Source: Methanosarcinales archaeon
GTDB lineage: Archaea > Halobacteriota > Syntropharchaeia > Alkanophagales > Methanospirareceae
Assembly: GCA_030611045.1 (NCBI GenBank)
Contig: JAUWQN010000008.1
Coordinates: 1 to 38,815, forward strand
Direction: 5' to 3'
Length of the DNA: 38,815 bases
Shown here in pieces: positions 1-9,673 of the stretch (its first letter is position 1; each line of letters starts with the position of its first letter). The position numbers were made by a program, and so were the translations under genes. A model generated the notes under the pieces. It did no database searches. It saw nothing but the letters and a program-made list of their open reading frames with translations, and was not told the DNA's origin.

Positions 1-2
1 AT

Positions 3-503
3 CTGATTACCAAAAAATCAGTACTTGGACAGATAAGACCAAATGCGGTTATAGGAGGGCGAATCGCAGCAAAAAACGCGCTGGGCTATAAAATAAAATT
101 CCCAAAGTTGTTGAACAGTTTCGCAGCTAAGTTGTTCGATAAGTCAATTGCGTCGGTTGGTGTAACAGAAGCGATAGCGAAAGATGAAGGGTTTGATATT
201 TTCGTTGCAAAACAAGCAGCAAAGAGCAAGCACGTGATGATGGAAGGCGGAAAACCTTATACCGTTAAATTGATCTTTGATAGAGATACAAAAAGGGTCA
301 TTGGAGCACAGATAATCGCGGATGATGAACGTTCCGTCAGATATATAGACGTGATTGCGCTTGCGATAAGGAACGGCTGGACTGCTTTGGACTTGACAAC
401 GCTAAGGTGTGCAGGCCAACCAGAGCTATCTCCGGAGCCCAGTGCAGAGCCAATAGCAATAGCAGCAGAGGGCGCATTTAAAGAGCTCTATCCGCTACCG
501 TAG
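3..503 (+). CDS. Pyridine nucleotide-disulfide oxidoreductase, C-terminal dimerisation domain (5' truncated by window edge)
   Basis: Open frame continues upstream of the first Met (LITKKSVLGQIRPNAVIGGRIAAKNALGYKIKFPKLLNS...); VIGAQIIADDERSVRYIDVIALAIRNGWTALDL is typical of NADH oxidase/CoA-disulfide reductase dimerisation domains. Confidence 0.75.
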   Translation: MITKKSVLGQIRPNAVIGGRIAAKNALGYKIKFPKLLNSFAAKLFDKSIASVGVTEAIAKDEGFDIFVAKQAAKSKHVMMEGGKPYTVKLIFDRDTKRVIGAQIIADDERSVRYIDVIALAIRNGWTALDLTTLRCAGQPELSPEPSAEPIAIAAEGAFKELYPLP

Positions 504-663
504 CCTGAATGAGTGCAGAGCAGTACAGTACCTTGTTTATCCATAACTTCCATCACGATAGAAAACACGCATAAGTGGAAGAAGTAAAAAGAGTAGTTTT
601 TATAAAGATGTATAAATAAAAGTAAGTTGTAGTAAAATATGAATAATACGGGGGTATGAAGAG

Positions 664-2307
664 ATGGGCAAAGAAACTGAGCCGTTCATAAAAATCTCTG
701 GTGTGTCTAAAGAGTTTGAGGGAAAATCGGTTCTGAAGAACGTGAACGTGGTGATTAATGAAGGCGAGGCGTTAGGTCTGCTTGGACGGAGCGGTTCAGG
801 TAAATCTGTTCTGCTTCACATGTTGCGTGGGACAGAGGATTACGCACCGACAAGTGGAGAGGTGATTTTCAGGGTGGCCATTTGCCCACATTACTTGGGA
901 AAAGCAGACTCGCGGGAAGGAGAGCATCCCCCTCTTGGAACGGTAGAGCCCCCGAGCAAAGTAGGTTCGGTGTGTCCCAAGTGCGGGAGCAAGTTAGAAT
1001 TACGGGAAGTGAATTACTGGAAAGACCGAGATGCACGTAAAAAGGTAAAGAAGCGCGTGGCCATCATGTTACAGCGCACATTTGGATTATACGGCGAAGA
1101 TACAGTGATGTATAACATATTACAGGCGTTGGAGAGCAGAAACTATCCGCTTGATTTACGGTTTAGAAGGGCGTATGAGCTGCTGAAAGCCGTGAATATG
1201 ATTCATCGGGTAACCTTTCCCGCGATGGATCTGAGCGGTGGCGAGAAACAACGAGTGGTGCTTGCGCGGCAACTGGCGTTGGATCCTTTCGTACTGTTAG
1301 CTGATGAGCCGACGGGAACATTGGACATAAAAACAGGGAAGGTGGTGCATAAAGCACTGATAGAGAGCTCAAAGGCTGGAATGACTTTGATAACCACGTC
1401 GCATTGGCCCCCGGTCATCGAAGAAATAACAGAGAAAGCATTATGGCTCGATCATGGTGAAGTCGTTGCCTATGGCGACTCAAAGACCGTAGTTGAAGCG
1501 TTTGAGAAGCAAGTGGAGGAAACAGAACGCGAGGCGCATGTTAAGCTTGGCGAGCCGAAGATAATGATAGAGCATTGCAAGAAGCATTATTATTCGGTAT
1601 GGCGTGGGATGGTAAAGGCGGTAGACGATGTCTCGCTTACGATCTATGAGAACGAGATATTCGGGCTCATAGGCGTGAGCGGCGCGGGAAAGACGACATT
1701 ATCACGCATTATATGCCAGGTAGATCCTTTAACTGGTGGCTCGGTTAAGATACGAGTCGGAGATCGGTGGATAGAGGTAGGACGGGTAGCAGAGACCGGC
1801 GTGTGGTTGTCCTGGGCGACCAAGACGGAAGGCACCGGAGAGCAAACGGCAACACGGGTGGCGATGTTACACCAGGAGTTCTCGTTATATCCCGAGAAGA
1901 CGATCCTGGAGAATCTCACCTCCTGCCTCGGCTTGCAGTTGCCCATGGAGCTGGGGAGCATGAAAGCAAAGTTCATGCTGCAGGGTGTCGGGTTTACTGA
2001 AGAGGAGGTAGAGGAGATACTCAAAAAAACGCATGCTGAACTGAGCGTTGGAGAACGGCAGCGTATCGCGCTCGCCCAGATCTTGATGAAGGAGCCGGCA
2101 ATTGCCATTCTCGACGAGCCAACCGGAACCATGGACCCGATAACAAAGAAGTTCGTTGCAGATTCGATACGTGCAGTGCGTGAGAATTTAGGCATGACCT
2201 TCTTGATCGTCTCCCACGACCTTGATTTCGCTTACGATGTCTGCGACCGGATAGCGCACATGCAGGATGGCAAGGTAACGAAAGTAGAGGATTTGAGAGC
2301 GATTTAG
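664..2307 (+). CDS. atwA: Methyl-coenzyme M reductase component A2 (AtwA-like, double ABC ATPase)
   Basis: Two Walker A motifs (GRSGSGKS, GVSGAGKT) and two signature motifs (LSGGEKQR, LSVGERQR); Cys-containing insertion CPHYLG...VCPKCG; next to mcr operon. Confidence 0.88.
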   Translation: MGKETEPFIKISGVSKEFEGKSVLKNVNVVINEGEALGLLGRSGSGKSVLLHMLRGTEDYAPTSGEVIFRVAICPHYLGKADSREGEHPPLGTVEPPSKVGSVCPKCGSKLELREVNYWKDRDARKKVKKRVAIMLQRTFGLYGEDTVMYNILQALESRNYPLDLRFRRAYELLKAVNMIHRVTFPAMDLSGGEKQRVVLARQLALDPFVLLADEPTGTLDIKTGKVVHKALIESSKAGMTLITTSHWPPVIEEITEKALWLDHGEVVAYGDSKTVVEAFEKQVEETEREAHVKLGEPKIMIEHCKKHYYSVWRGMVKAVDDVSLTIYENEIFGLIGVSGAGKTTLSRIICQVDPLTGGSVKIRVGDRWIEVGRVAETGVWLSWATKTEGTGEQTATRVAMLHQEFSLYPEKTILENLTSCLGLQLPMELGSMKAKFMLQGVGFTEEEVEEILKKTHAELSVGERQRIALAQILMKEPAIAILDEPTGTMDPITKKFVADSIRAVRENLGMTFLIVSHDLDFAYDVCDRIAHMQDGKVTKVEDLRAI

Positions 2308-2327
2308 TTCAGGTATCTATCAGAAAA

Positions 2328-2450
2328 AATTAGCTTGACATTGCCAGATTAACCGCAGAGTTCACGGAGAGCACAGAGGATATAGAGGGGAGATATGTCC
2401 TTTTATTTTCTTCACAACCTTAACATTACCTAATCAAAGTCAAGCTAATT
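2328..2450. repeat. Possible MITE-like element with 16-bp terminal inverted repeats (15/16 match)
   Basis: aattagcttgacattg (2328-2343) vs reverse complement of caaagtcaagctaatt (2435-2450); interior contains ccgcagagttcacggagagcacagagga. Confidence 0.4.
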
Positions 2451-2568
2451 CGGGTTTTTAGTTTTGGCTGGCAGTTGTAGCTCTGTCTTTTGCTATTCAA
2501 TATGATCTTACATGTAGTCCTGAAGCAAAACGCATTGAATAAAGGAAACAAAAATAGTAACCCGCATC

Positions 2569-2599
2569 GAAAAAATAAAGGGAGGGGGGAAAAGCCCCC
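2569..2599 (-). terminator. Putative terminator of mcrBGA: G/C hairpin followed by T-rich tract on minus strand
   Basis: GGGGG-aaaag-CCCCC at 2585-2599, with cgaaaaaataaag (T-rich on minus strand) at its 3' side. Confidence 0.4.
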
Positions 2600-2662
2600 A
2601 TCTACCTTTTTACCGTTTTGTTTTGTTTATTTTGTCTTGTTTGGTTTGTTCGTTGTGCTTGC

Positions 2663-4354
2663 TTACGGTATGATGAGATCTCTCTCACCTGCCGGCTTGA
2701 ACTCACGCAGCGCACCTCTTCCGAACTCCCGGGTTATGTAGCCCCAGTCGAACGGCAGGTCTCTGTCCGCGAACGCAACCTTGATCAACGGCGACAGCAC
2801 CCAGGCATCTTTACTGGAAAGATGCGCACCCGCGTTTATTCCCGCGTATGCGCTCTGGTGCCCGACGTTCATCGCGAAGTTCGGATAGTTCACGCCTCGC
2901 ATCTCGAACGGCAGCCCCTCGTCGCTTCGGTATGCAAACGAAGTCGAGGAGGTACACTGGTCTTGCAGATCGTAGCCATAGAACCCTAACCTGCCTATGG
3001 TACCGTAGTGCAGCAACTGAGCAAGTCCCCAGCCGTTCAGCCCACACTGTGCGCATCCGGTCGCACTCACGACCGCGGTTGCACACCCTGCAGAGGTACA
3101 GCAAGCCCTAACAGACCCGCCGAAGTGAGACTCCGCAGTCGTTGGGTACGCATCGTACTGCGTCAGGGCGTAATCGTTCTCGGCTCGTACCAACTTCTCT
3201 ATGTTCTCCATGGTTGGCTCTGCCGCACACCTATCACCGAACATGTCTATTGCAATCTCATCCGCTTTGTAACAGAAGTCCTCCAGAATGTTGTCCGTGT
3301 AGGTAGCCGACGCGTATTGCGTGAATCCAACACCACCCGACATGTACGTTCCGAACCACAACTGGTCGTAAATCAGAGCGGCGGCTGCAATAGCCTCTAA
3401 CTCCGCCCTTATCGGGTCATTCGGGAACAGTGCGGGTGATCTCGTCATGTCATCACAGATACCCAGTGGCATTCCGCCTGGCTCGTTGGGCGCTCTCGCT
3501 CTCCTTACTGGCATATAGTTCGCCATCATCACGACGGACGCATGCTTCGCCATGAATGCGAACTCACCGGTTGCCGATTCACCAGCACACATCTTGTATG
3601 CATTGATGAACGACATCCCGACCTGCATGCCGACCCATCGGTACATCGTTCCACCATCTGACTGCCTGCCGACGATCGTTGGCATCCTCATGATGCTCCA
3701 TAACTTCTTGCCGATCGCTCCTTTCAACTGCTCTGCCTGCTCACCCGGCTTCTCCCAGCCTGCTGGGAACTCCTTGTTGATGTCTAACAGGAACCTCCTG
3801 TCAATTGCATCCGCAAGGTCGTCATCACCGGTGAATACCTTTGAGTACGAATCCGAGACTAATGCGGGCTTGGTCTCCACCATGTGCTCCTGAATGGTTG
3901 CACCACCAGGTAAGGCGTGGTTTACCACTTCCAGGTAATTGCTTATGGTATCCGGCGTGACTTCCTTACCCAATCTCGTCTCCAGAATCGCATGTGCGTC
4001 ATCCATTCCTAAAATAATTGTCCTCCTCATGTCGTCATGGCACTGTTGCATCGCGGCATTGTTCACCCAGTGCAGGTCGTCCATGTTCACCATCATGTCC
4101 GTGTGGTTCAGCATGTAAGGCATCAAGAATCGCTGCCCTTGCGGCATCCCCACGTCTGGATTATATGCTGGAGTTCCAGAAACACGACTATCTACGATCT
4201 TCTTCGCGTCCTCTACGAACTCTCTCTTCCTCAATCCTCCTTTCTGCGCGATACCGCCGTACACGTAAAACTTCGTCTTGGTGCCCTCTGGCTTCTCGGC
4301 GAACTTATCCGACATCGCTTTCATGAAACTATGTTGTACATCTCCATATGGCAT
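2663..4354 (-). CDS. mcrA: Methyl-coenzyme M reductase alpha subunit, ANME-1 type
   Basis: GFTQYA, PVRRARAPNEPGG, LGFYGYDLQDQC, NYAMNVGHQ-like motifs; GGSVRACC shows Val at the methyl-Gln position and a Cys-rich stretch. Confidence 0.98.
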   Translation of the reverse strand: MPYGDVQHSFMKAMSDKFAEKPEGTKTKFYVYGGIAQKGGLRKREFVEDAKKIVDSRVSGTPAYNPDVGMPQGQRFLMPYMLNHTDMMVNMDDLHWVNNAAMQQCHDDMRRTIILGMDDAHAILETRLGKEVTPDTISNYLEVVNHALPGGATIQEHMVETKPALVSDSYSKVFTGDDDLADAIDRRFLLDINKEFPAGWEKPGEQAEQLKGAIGKKLWSIMRMPTIVGRQSDGGTMYRWVGMQVGMSFINAYKMCAGESATGEFAFMAKHASVVMMANYMPVRRARAPNEPGGMPLGICDDMTRSPALFPNDPIRAELEAIAAAALIYDQLWFGTYMSGGVGFTQYASATYTDNILEDFCYKADEIAIDMFGDRCAAEPTMENIEKLVRAENDYALTQYDAYPTTAESHFGGSVRACCTSAGCATAVVSATGCAQCGLNGWGLAQLLHYGTIGRLGFYGYDLQDQCTSSTSFAYRSDEGLPFEMRGVNYPNFAMNVGHQSAYAGINAGAHLSSKDAWVLSPLIKVAFADRDLPFDWGYITREFGRGALREFKPAGERDLIIP

Positions 4355-4372
4355 TTTTTTATTCCTCCTTGT

Positions 4373-5209
4373 TTACTCCACTCCTCCTCTCGGAGTATAA
4401 AGCTTCATCCCCTTTACGCCTACGCCTTTATTTCCCGGTAGATCCGCTCTATTCTTGAATGGCTGGAATCCGCCCCAGGTTCTGTTCCAGTGTATCTCTG
4501 ATATGACGTCACCCACTTCGGGGTCGTCTCCTTCCAACCAGACACCGCCCTGAGCATTTCTGAACATCGTTGTCCTCTTCCTTAATTCGTCCTCTGACAG
4601 TGGCTTTCCTAATACCACTTCCTTGTCCATTGCACCGCCGACCATATCCTTAACGTATTTTATGTCGCCGTTCGGGTCACGTGACCATCTCCTCAGCGCA
4701 TCGAACATTACTCCGTCCTGATCCAATCGAACAGAATGCCCGTGAACAGTCCTTCCTCTCAGTCCAGTCCTTGCAGTGTCATACGTCTCATTGTCCATGT
4801 ACTCTTTTGCGATCGCCTCGACATCTCTTTCTCGCGCTTCTACAATCGTCCTCCCTGACAACACACCGGGGTCCACACCTCTATATCTGGTGAACCACAT
4901 CATCGGTCTGATTCTCGGTGTTGCAGGTGCGAAGAACATCGAGTCGGTGAATTGCACGTATCGAATCCTGTCGCCTGCCGCTGCTCCTGGCGTTGGCTTT
5001 ACCATCTCGCGAACAGAGCATTCCGGCTCTTCCAGCTCCTCTATTGGCGGATGAATGCTCTTGTAAGCTTCTCCAGGTGCGCGGTGTCCGAGCATTCTCA
5101 CTATATCTTCCTCTGCTATATCCCGCAACTTCTCTAACTTCTTGGAGGGATCCATGAACTTTCTGCGGTTATCGCCTATAATACTACTTCCAGGTGTATA
5201 TTGTGGCAT
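4373..5209 (-). CDS. mcrG: Methyl-coenzyme M reductase gamma subunit
   Basis: LGHRAPGEAYKSIHPPIEE, GRTVHGHSVRLDQDGVMFD, TLFRN-like motif; between mcrB and mcrA. Confidence 0.97.
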   Translation of the reverse strand: MPQYTPGSSIIGDNRRKFMDPSKKLEKLRDIAEEDIVRMLGHRAPGEAYKSIHPPIEELEEPECSVREMVKPTPGAAAGDRIRYVQFTDSMFFAPATPRIRPMMWFTRYRGVDPGVLSGRTIVEARERDVEAIAKEYMDNETYDTARTGLRGRTVHGHSVRLDQDGVMFDALRRWSRDPNGDIKYVKDMVGGAMDKEVVLGKPLSEDELRKRTTMFRNAQGGVWLEGDDPEVGDVISEIHWNRTWGGFQPFKNRADLPGNKGVGVKGMKLYTPRGGVE

Positions 5210-5225
5210 TTTTTTCTTTCCTCCT

Positions 5226-6545
5226 TTACATTATCTCCTTTGCGCCTTCCGCGACTGCTTTCATTGGCTCTGCAAACTCAGGTATCGAACCCAGCACTTC
5301 TCCATACAGGCCTGACGTCCTTGTCGGGGTGAAATACTGCGTGTCCGCGTCTATGCACATCGCAGCGCAGAAGCACGGTATGAACTGCCCCTTAGCATGC
5401 CTTGTAACGATGTGGTTTCCGTGGAATACTCCCGGTCCGCCGCCTCCATAAATGGAGTGCGAGAAGAACGAACTCGATACAGATGCTCCCTGTGCTTTTC
5501 CATAATCAACGCCCGGAAGTCCGGTCTCATGCTCCAACAGCTCGTTGAAGTACATGATGCTCGATGGAACCGGCTGGCCAGCACGCATTGCAGCACAATT
5601 CACCATCACCGCGGCAAGCATTCCCGTTGAGGCGTATGCATTCCACATCTGCAAATCGTCCACACCAAAGACCGTATAGCCCGATCCCAGCTTCGTCTTC
5701 GGCTTTGCCACGCCATCCGCTTTTGCCTTCTCCACCAGGGCATACACGACATCTCCAAGCGTTCCGTCCTGTCCATTCTCCTTTATCAGGGTGTAAAGCA
5801 TGTTGTTCGCATTCAGTCCCTCGTATGCAAAGTCTAAGAGATGACCACGCTCAAAAGGACCAACTGCATCACCCATCTCATAGCACGCTGACTCTTCCAG
5901 TATCATGGACAAACATGCTCCGGGCATCGCTCTCTTCCGTACCGTTGCTGCAATGTGGTTCACCGGGATATTCCTCAGGGTATATCCTGGCCCCTCATTA
6001 CTTATCGGCACGTCCACCAACGTTGCCACGACAGTTCCGGTCATTGCTGGATCCTGCGGGTACATCCCCCATACGGCCGCCTTAATGTCAGGCGCCTTCC
6101 ACATGTCCACATTAAAGGTGTCAATGAGGGCTTGCGTCAGTGCCGCACAGACGTTTGTCCTGGCAGCCGAGTAGTCCGCAAGGATTCTCGCTGAAGGCAC
6201 TTCGACCAATAGCCGCTTTCCACCACCAATTAAGTCCGCTCGGGTCTCGTCTCCTGCTTCGACCTCGATCATGTCCTTCACTCGAGCCGCTATCTCGCTT
6301 CCTTTCCCCACGATGTCCAGATCCATGCTCTTGTTGCGTATGACCATCTGTTTCCCTGCGATTGCGCCAGATGATAGCTTCTTCTCCAGTCCTGCTAAGT
6401 CAACAGCCGCTAACCGAGCCACCATGCCGCAGATCTTCCTTATCGCGGGGTTTCTCAGAGGGCTGAGCGCAGTTAGCGGTACGTCGCCCAATAGTTTGTT
6501 GCCTCTATCGTCGTATAAGTCTACTTTATCCTCTATCTTAGCCAT
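5226..6545 (-). CDS. mcrB: Methyl-coenzyme M reductase beta subunit
   Basis: KIEDKVDLYDDRGNKLL..., SSFFSHSIYGGGGPGVFHGNHIVTRH motif; first gene of mcrBGA. Confidence 0.98.
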   Translation of the reverse strand: MAKIEDKVDLYDDRGNKLLGDVPLTALSPLRNPAIRKICGMVARLAAVDLAGLEKKLSSGAIAGKQMVIRNKSMDLDIVGKGSEIAARVKDMIEVEAGDETRADLIGGGKRLLVEVPSARILADYSAARTNVCAALTQALIDTFNVDMWKAPDIKAAVWGMYPQDPAMTGTVVATLVDVPISNEGPGYTLRNIPVNHIAATVRKRAMPGACLSMILEESACYEMGDAVGPFERGHLLDFAYEGLNANNMLYTLIKENGQDGTLGDVVYALVEKAKADGVAKPKTKLGSGYTVFGVDDLQMWNAYASTGMLAAVMVNCAAMRAGQPVPSSIMYFNELLEHETGLPGVDYGKAQGASVSSSFFSHSIYGGGGPGVFHGNHIVTRHAKGQFIPCFCAAMCIDADTQYFTPTRTSGLYGEVLGSIPEFAEPMKAVAEGAKEIM

Positions 6546-6569
6546 AACTTCTTTATCCTCCCATTTTTA

Positions 6570-6586
6570 TTACCCACATAGGGTAA
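6570..6586. promoter_or_regulatory. Inverted repeat TTACCC-acata-GGGTAA in the mcr leader/TSS region
   Basis: 6-bp perfect arms located 25-40 nt upstream of the mcrB start. Confidence 0.4.
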
Positions 6587-6606
6587 GTATAGGATAACAT
6601 AACAGG

Positions 6607-6616
6607 TATTTATAAG
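6607..6616 (-). promoter_or_regulatory. TATA box of the mcrBGA promoter
   Basis: Minus strand reads gcgaaaagcttataaatacctg about 65 nt upstream of mcrB. Confidence 0.5.
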
Positions 6617-6766
6617 CTTTTCGCTTTATCGCAGCTATCCAAAAATGATAATTACTGGATATTACAATTAATATAAAATTAATATTTATTCGTACTAATT
6701 ATGGCGGTCGTATGAAAAGTGTGCACCGCACTGATTTTTAACTTGCCGTTCAAGGAGCATCGAGTA

Positions 6767-7321
6767 TTATGCACTTATCTTCTCCCCTTCGCATAACATC
6801 AATTCCCCCTCTTTATTGGGTTTGATGCTCAGATTGACAAAGCCTGCTTCTGAAAGCGCTTCTTTTAGCCGTTCCGAACTGAAATATTTCTTCGCATGCG
6901 CGTGACTGCTTGTTTGCACGACACCACCTACCCAGTCAACAATAACAATCTTCCCTCCCTCTTTCAGCACACGTCTCGCCTCTCTCAAAGCTTCTCGAGG
7001 TTTTGGGAGTTCATGCAGCGCTTTGAGCGAAATCGCAAAATCGAATGTATCATTCGCAAAAGTCAGTTCCTCCGCAGATTGAACCTCAAACGTGACTGAA
7101 GACGATTTCGTTCGTGCTTTTTCTACGTTCACTCGCACCGGATCAATCCCGGTTACAGCACAGCCCGTCCCCTCGCTTAAATACACCGCAAGTTTTCCCG
7201 TGCCACAGCCAATATCCAGTATCTTCAAACTCGCTGTCTTCGACTTTATCTTCTCTTTCTCTCGTTTTAGCCGCTCACATAATTCTGATACCAGTTCCAC
7301 CTCATTCGCTAATAAGTCCAC
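6767..7321 (-). CDS. Class I SAM-dependent methyltransferase
   Basis: ILDIGCGTGKLAVYLSEGTGCAVTGIDP motif I; overlaps fdhD 3' end by 13 nt. Confidence 0.85.
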   Translation of the reverse strand: MDLLANEVELVSELCERLKREKEKIKSKTASLKILDIGCGTGKLAVYLSEGTGCAVTGIDPVRVNVEKARTKSSSVTFEVQSAEELTFANDTFDFAISLKALHELPKPREALREARRVLKEGGKIVIVDWVGGVVQTSSHAHAKKYFSSERLKEALSEAGFVNLSIKPNKEGELMLCEGEKISA

Positions 7322-8076
7322 CGTATCCTCTCCGTATTCGTATAGACATTCATCTTATCGCCCCTCACGAATCCGATAATGCATAAACCCGTCTTCTCCG
7401 CAAGCTCAACCGCCAAACTCGTTGTCGCACCACGCGATGCGAGAAGAGGAATATTTGCTGCTGAGCACTTCAACGCCATCTCCGACGAGATTCGACCGGT
7501 GCTCGCAACAAATGTCTTTTCAAATTGGATATCCTTGATTAAGCCGTAGCCGACAACTTTATCAAGTGCGTTATGCCGTCCTATGTCCTCTGCTATGCAA
7601 ATCGGGACGTATTTGTGAACGTATTTGTCAAATAATCCGACCAGGTGCACACCACCGGTTATATCGTGCACCTGAGAATGTAAAATGGATTTTACCCCTG
7701 CAGTTATATCGCCAACGTCAATTTTCACGCTGGAACGTATCTTTGGTAATTTTGATTCGTCCAGGAACGAAGACCCGGTGCCGCATCCACTCACAATGAT
7801 TTTTCTTGCCGCTAATACTTTTAGAGGATGGGTTATTATCACGTTTGCAGTATTATCCGCGAGCTGCAAGGACTCTATTTCATCAATACTTTTTATAATA
7901 CCTTCTGCGAAGAGATGCCCCATGACAAATTCTTTCTTCATCTGCGGGCTTATCATTGCGGTTACATAGTGCCGACCATTAATGGAGATGGATAACGGCT
8001 CTTCCTTTATGACCTTATGCTTCGCCTCTGCGAATGTATCTTCGTGGAATTTTAAGCATTTTACCTCTTTTAACAT
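7309..8076 (-). CDS. fdhD: Formate dehydrogenase accessory sulfurtransferase FdhD
   Basis: EEPLSISINGR, FVMGHLFAEGII, EDIGRHNALDKVVG, STGRISSEMALK motifs. Confidence 0.93.
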   Translation of the reverse strand: MLKEVKCLKFHEDTFAEAKHKVIKEEPLSISINGRHYVTAMISPQMKKEFVMGHLFAEGIIKSIDEIESLQLADNTANVIITHPLKVLAARKIIVSGCGTGSSFLDESKLPKIRSSVKIDVGDITAGVKSILHSQVHDITGGVHLVGLFDKYVHKYVPICIAEDIGRHNALDKVVGYGLIKDIQFEKTFVASTGRISSEMALKCSAANIPLLASRGATTSLAVELAEKTGLCIIGFVRGDKMNVYTNTERIRWTY

Positions 8077-8081
8077 TTACA

Positions 8082-9263
8082 TTACACCACCTTTGCGACC
8101 CCCTCAACCATCTCTAAAAACGTGTCAACCTCCTCTTCCGTATTGTATAAATATAAAGAAGCCCTGACCGTGCCATCCTCCAGTCCTAAATAGTGCATCA
8201 ACGGCATGCAGCAGTGATGTCCCGACCGCACCAGTATATCCGAGGCTTCGTCGAGCATTAACGCAACCTCATGTGGATGTAAGCCGTTAATAGTGAAGGA
8301 CACCACGCCAATCCTTTCGCTCAGATTCGTGGAGCCGTAAACCTGCACCTTATCAATACCCTGCAGCCCTTCCAAAAGTATCTTTGCCAAGCTCTCCTCG
8401 TGAACTCTTATCTTCGCCATTCCCACCTCATTCAGATAATCAACCGCCCTTCCAAGACCAATCCCACCTGCGATATGTGGTGTACCTGCCTCAAATCGCT
8501 CATAGCCACCTGTTAGGGTGTAATCGTCCCGGGATACCGTTTCGATCATCCCCCCACCAAAAAAGGTAGGCTCAAGTCCGTCGGGATCCCTCATCCAGAG
8601 GACGCCTGTTCCGGTAGGCCCAAGCATTTTATGTCCTGAAAATGCAAGGAAGTCACAACCAAGCTCTTTTACATTTATCGGGATGTGGGGCACGGACTGA
8701 GCACCATCAACGAGGAATAAAGTATTATTCTCTTTGCAAATCGCTGCTATCTCTTTAATTGGCGAAATCGTACCCAGAACATTTGAGACATGCGTTACCG
8801 CAACCAATCTTGTTCTGTCGCCAATCGCCTGCTCAAAATCAGAAATGTCAAATATCCCACTCTTGGAGGGCTTCACGATCTTCAAACTCACGCCTTTCTC
8901 TTTCAATCTCAACCACGGGAGGAAATTAGAATGATGCTCCAGCAACGTTGTTACTATCTCGTCACCTTTCGCCCATCGAAGCCCGTATGCAACCATATTT
9001 ATGGCTTCCGTGGTATTCTTTGTGAATATAACCTCTCCCTCTTTAGCACCAATGAATTCCGCTACTTTGCGGTGTGCGTTTTGATATTTCTGTGACACAA
9101 CCTGTGATAAGCGGTGAACGCCACGCCCTACATTCGCATTATACTCACGGTAATAGCTCAAAACTGCTTCTAAGACCGGTTCAGGTGTGAGGCTCGTTGC
9201 TGCACTGTCCATGTAAATTATATCCTTCAGTATAGGAAAGTCAGCTCTTATTCTTTCGTTCAT
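8082..9263 (-). CDS. Cysteine desulfurase (SufS/CsdA class)
   Basis: YMDSAATSLTPEPVLEA, PLP-Lys region FLAFSGHKMLGPTGTGVLW, VRSGHHCCMPLM. Confidence 0.93.
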   Translation of the reverse strand: MNERIRADFPILKDIIYMDSAATSLTPEPVLEAVLSYYREYNANVGRGVHRLSQVVSQKYQNAHRKVAEFIGAKEGEVIFTKNTTEAINMVAYGLRWAKGDEIVTTLLEHHSNFLPWLRLKEKGVSLKIVKPSKSGIFDISDFEQAIGDRTRLVAVTHVSNVLGTISPIKEIAAICKENNTLFLVDGAQSVPHIPINVKELGCDFLAFSGHKMLGPTGTGVLWMRDPDGLEPTFFGGGMIETVSRDDYTLTGGYERFEAGTPHIAGGIGLGRAVDYLNEVGMAKIRVHEESLAKILLEGLQGIDKVQVYGSTNLSERIGVVSFTINGLHPHEVALMLDEASDILVRSGHHCCMPLMHYLGLEDGTVRASLYLYNTEEEVDTFLEMVEGVAKVV

Positions 9264-9426
9264 GTCATGGATACCATCCTTACACTATTATTGCCCGCTA
9301 TCTTTATCTATAATAACATACAACTATCCGTACGTACATAGTAAAAGTGGTAAACTTTAGATTGCCTCATACTCGAAGGAGATGCTTCTGGTATGGTATA
9401 ATACACACAAAAGGGAGCTGGTATGT

Positions 9427-9666
9427 ATGAAAGTTACGGTAAAATTCTTTGCGCAATTCCGTGAAATTGTTGGGGAGAAACAGAAAGAGGTAGAGATAGA
9501 GGACGGTATGACGCTGCACGATATTATATTCCGTTTGAGAAATGAGTATCCTGACTTAAAGAAACAGAAGATAATAGTATCGCTGAACCATAAATATGCT
9601 CACCCGGAAGAGATACTAAAAGATAACGATGAGGTTGCCGCTTTTCCGCCGGTAAGTGGAGGATGA
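9427..9666 (+). CDS. moaD: MoaD/ThiS-family sulfur carrier (C-terminal GG); ORF track start 9382 is probably too early
   Basis: MKVTVKFFAQFREIVGEKQKEVEIEDG...DEVAAFPPVSGG. Confidence 0.9.
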   Translation: MKVTVKFFAQFREIVGEKQKEVEIEDGMTLHDIIFRLRNEYPDLKKQKIIVSLNHKYAHPEEILKDNDEVAAFPPVSGG

Positions 9667-9673
9667 TGAGAAG

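Noticed and set aside
1163-2195. Antisense ORFs 1163-1372, 1203-1418, 1644-2195 and sense-shifted 1767-2000
   Set aside because: Shadow frames of atwA with no recognisable domain
2490-6597. Plus-strand ORFs across mcrA/mcrG/mcrB (e.g. 3008-3400, 5564-6085)
   Set aside because: Antisense to well-supported mcr genes; biased composition typical of shadow ORFs
6655-6690. AT-rich inverted repeat attaatataaaattaat upstream of mcr
   Set aside because: Low-complexity A/T sequence; symmetry expected by chance
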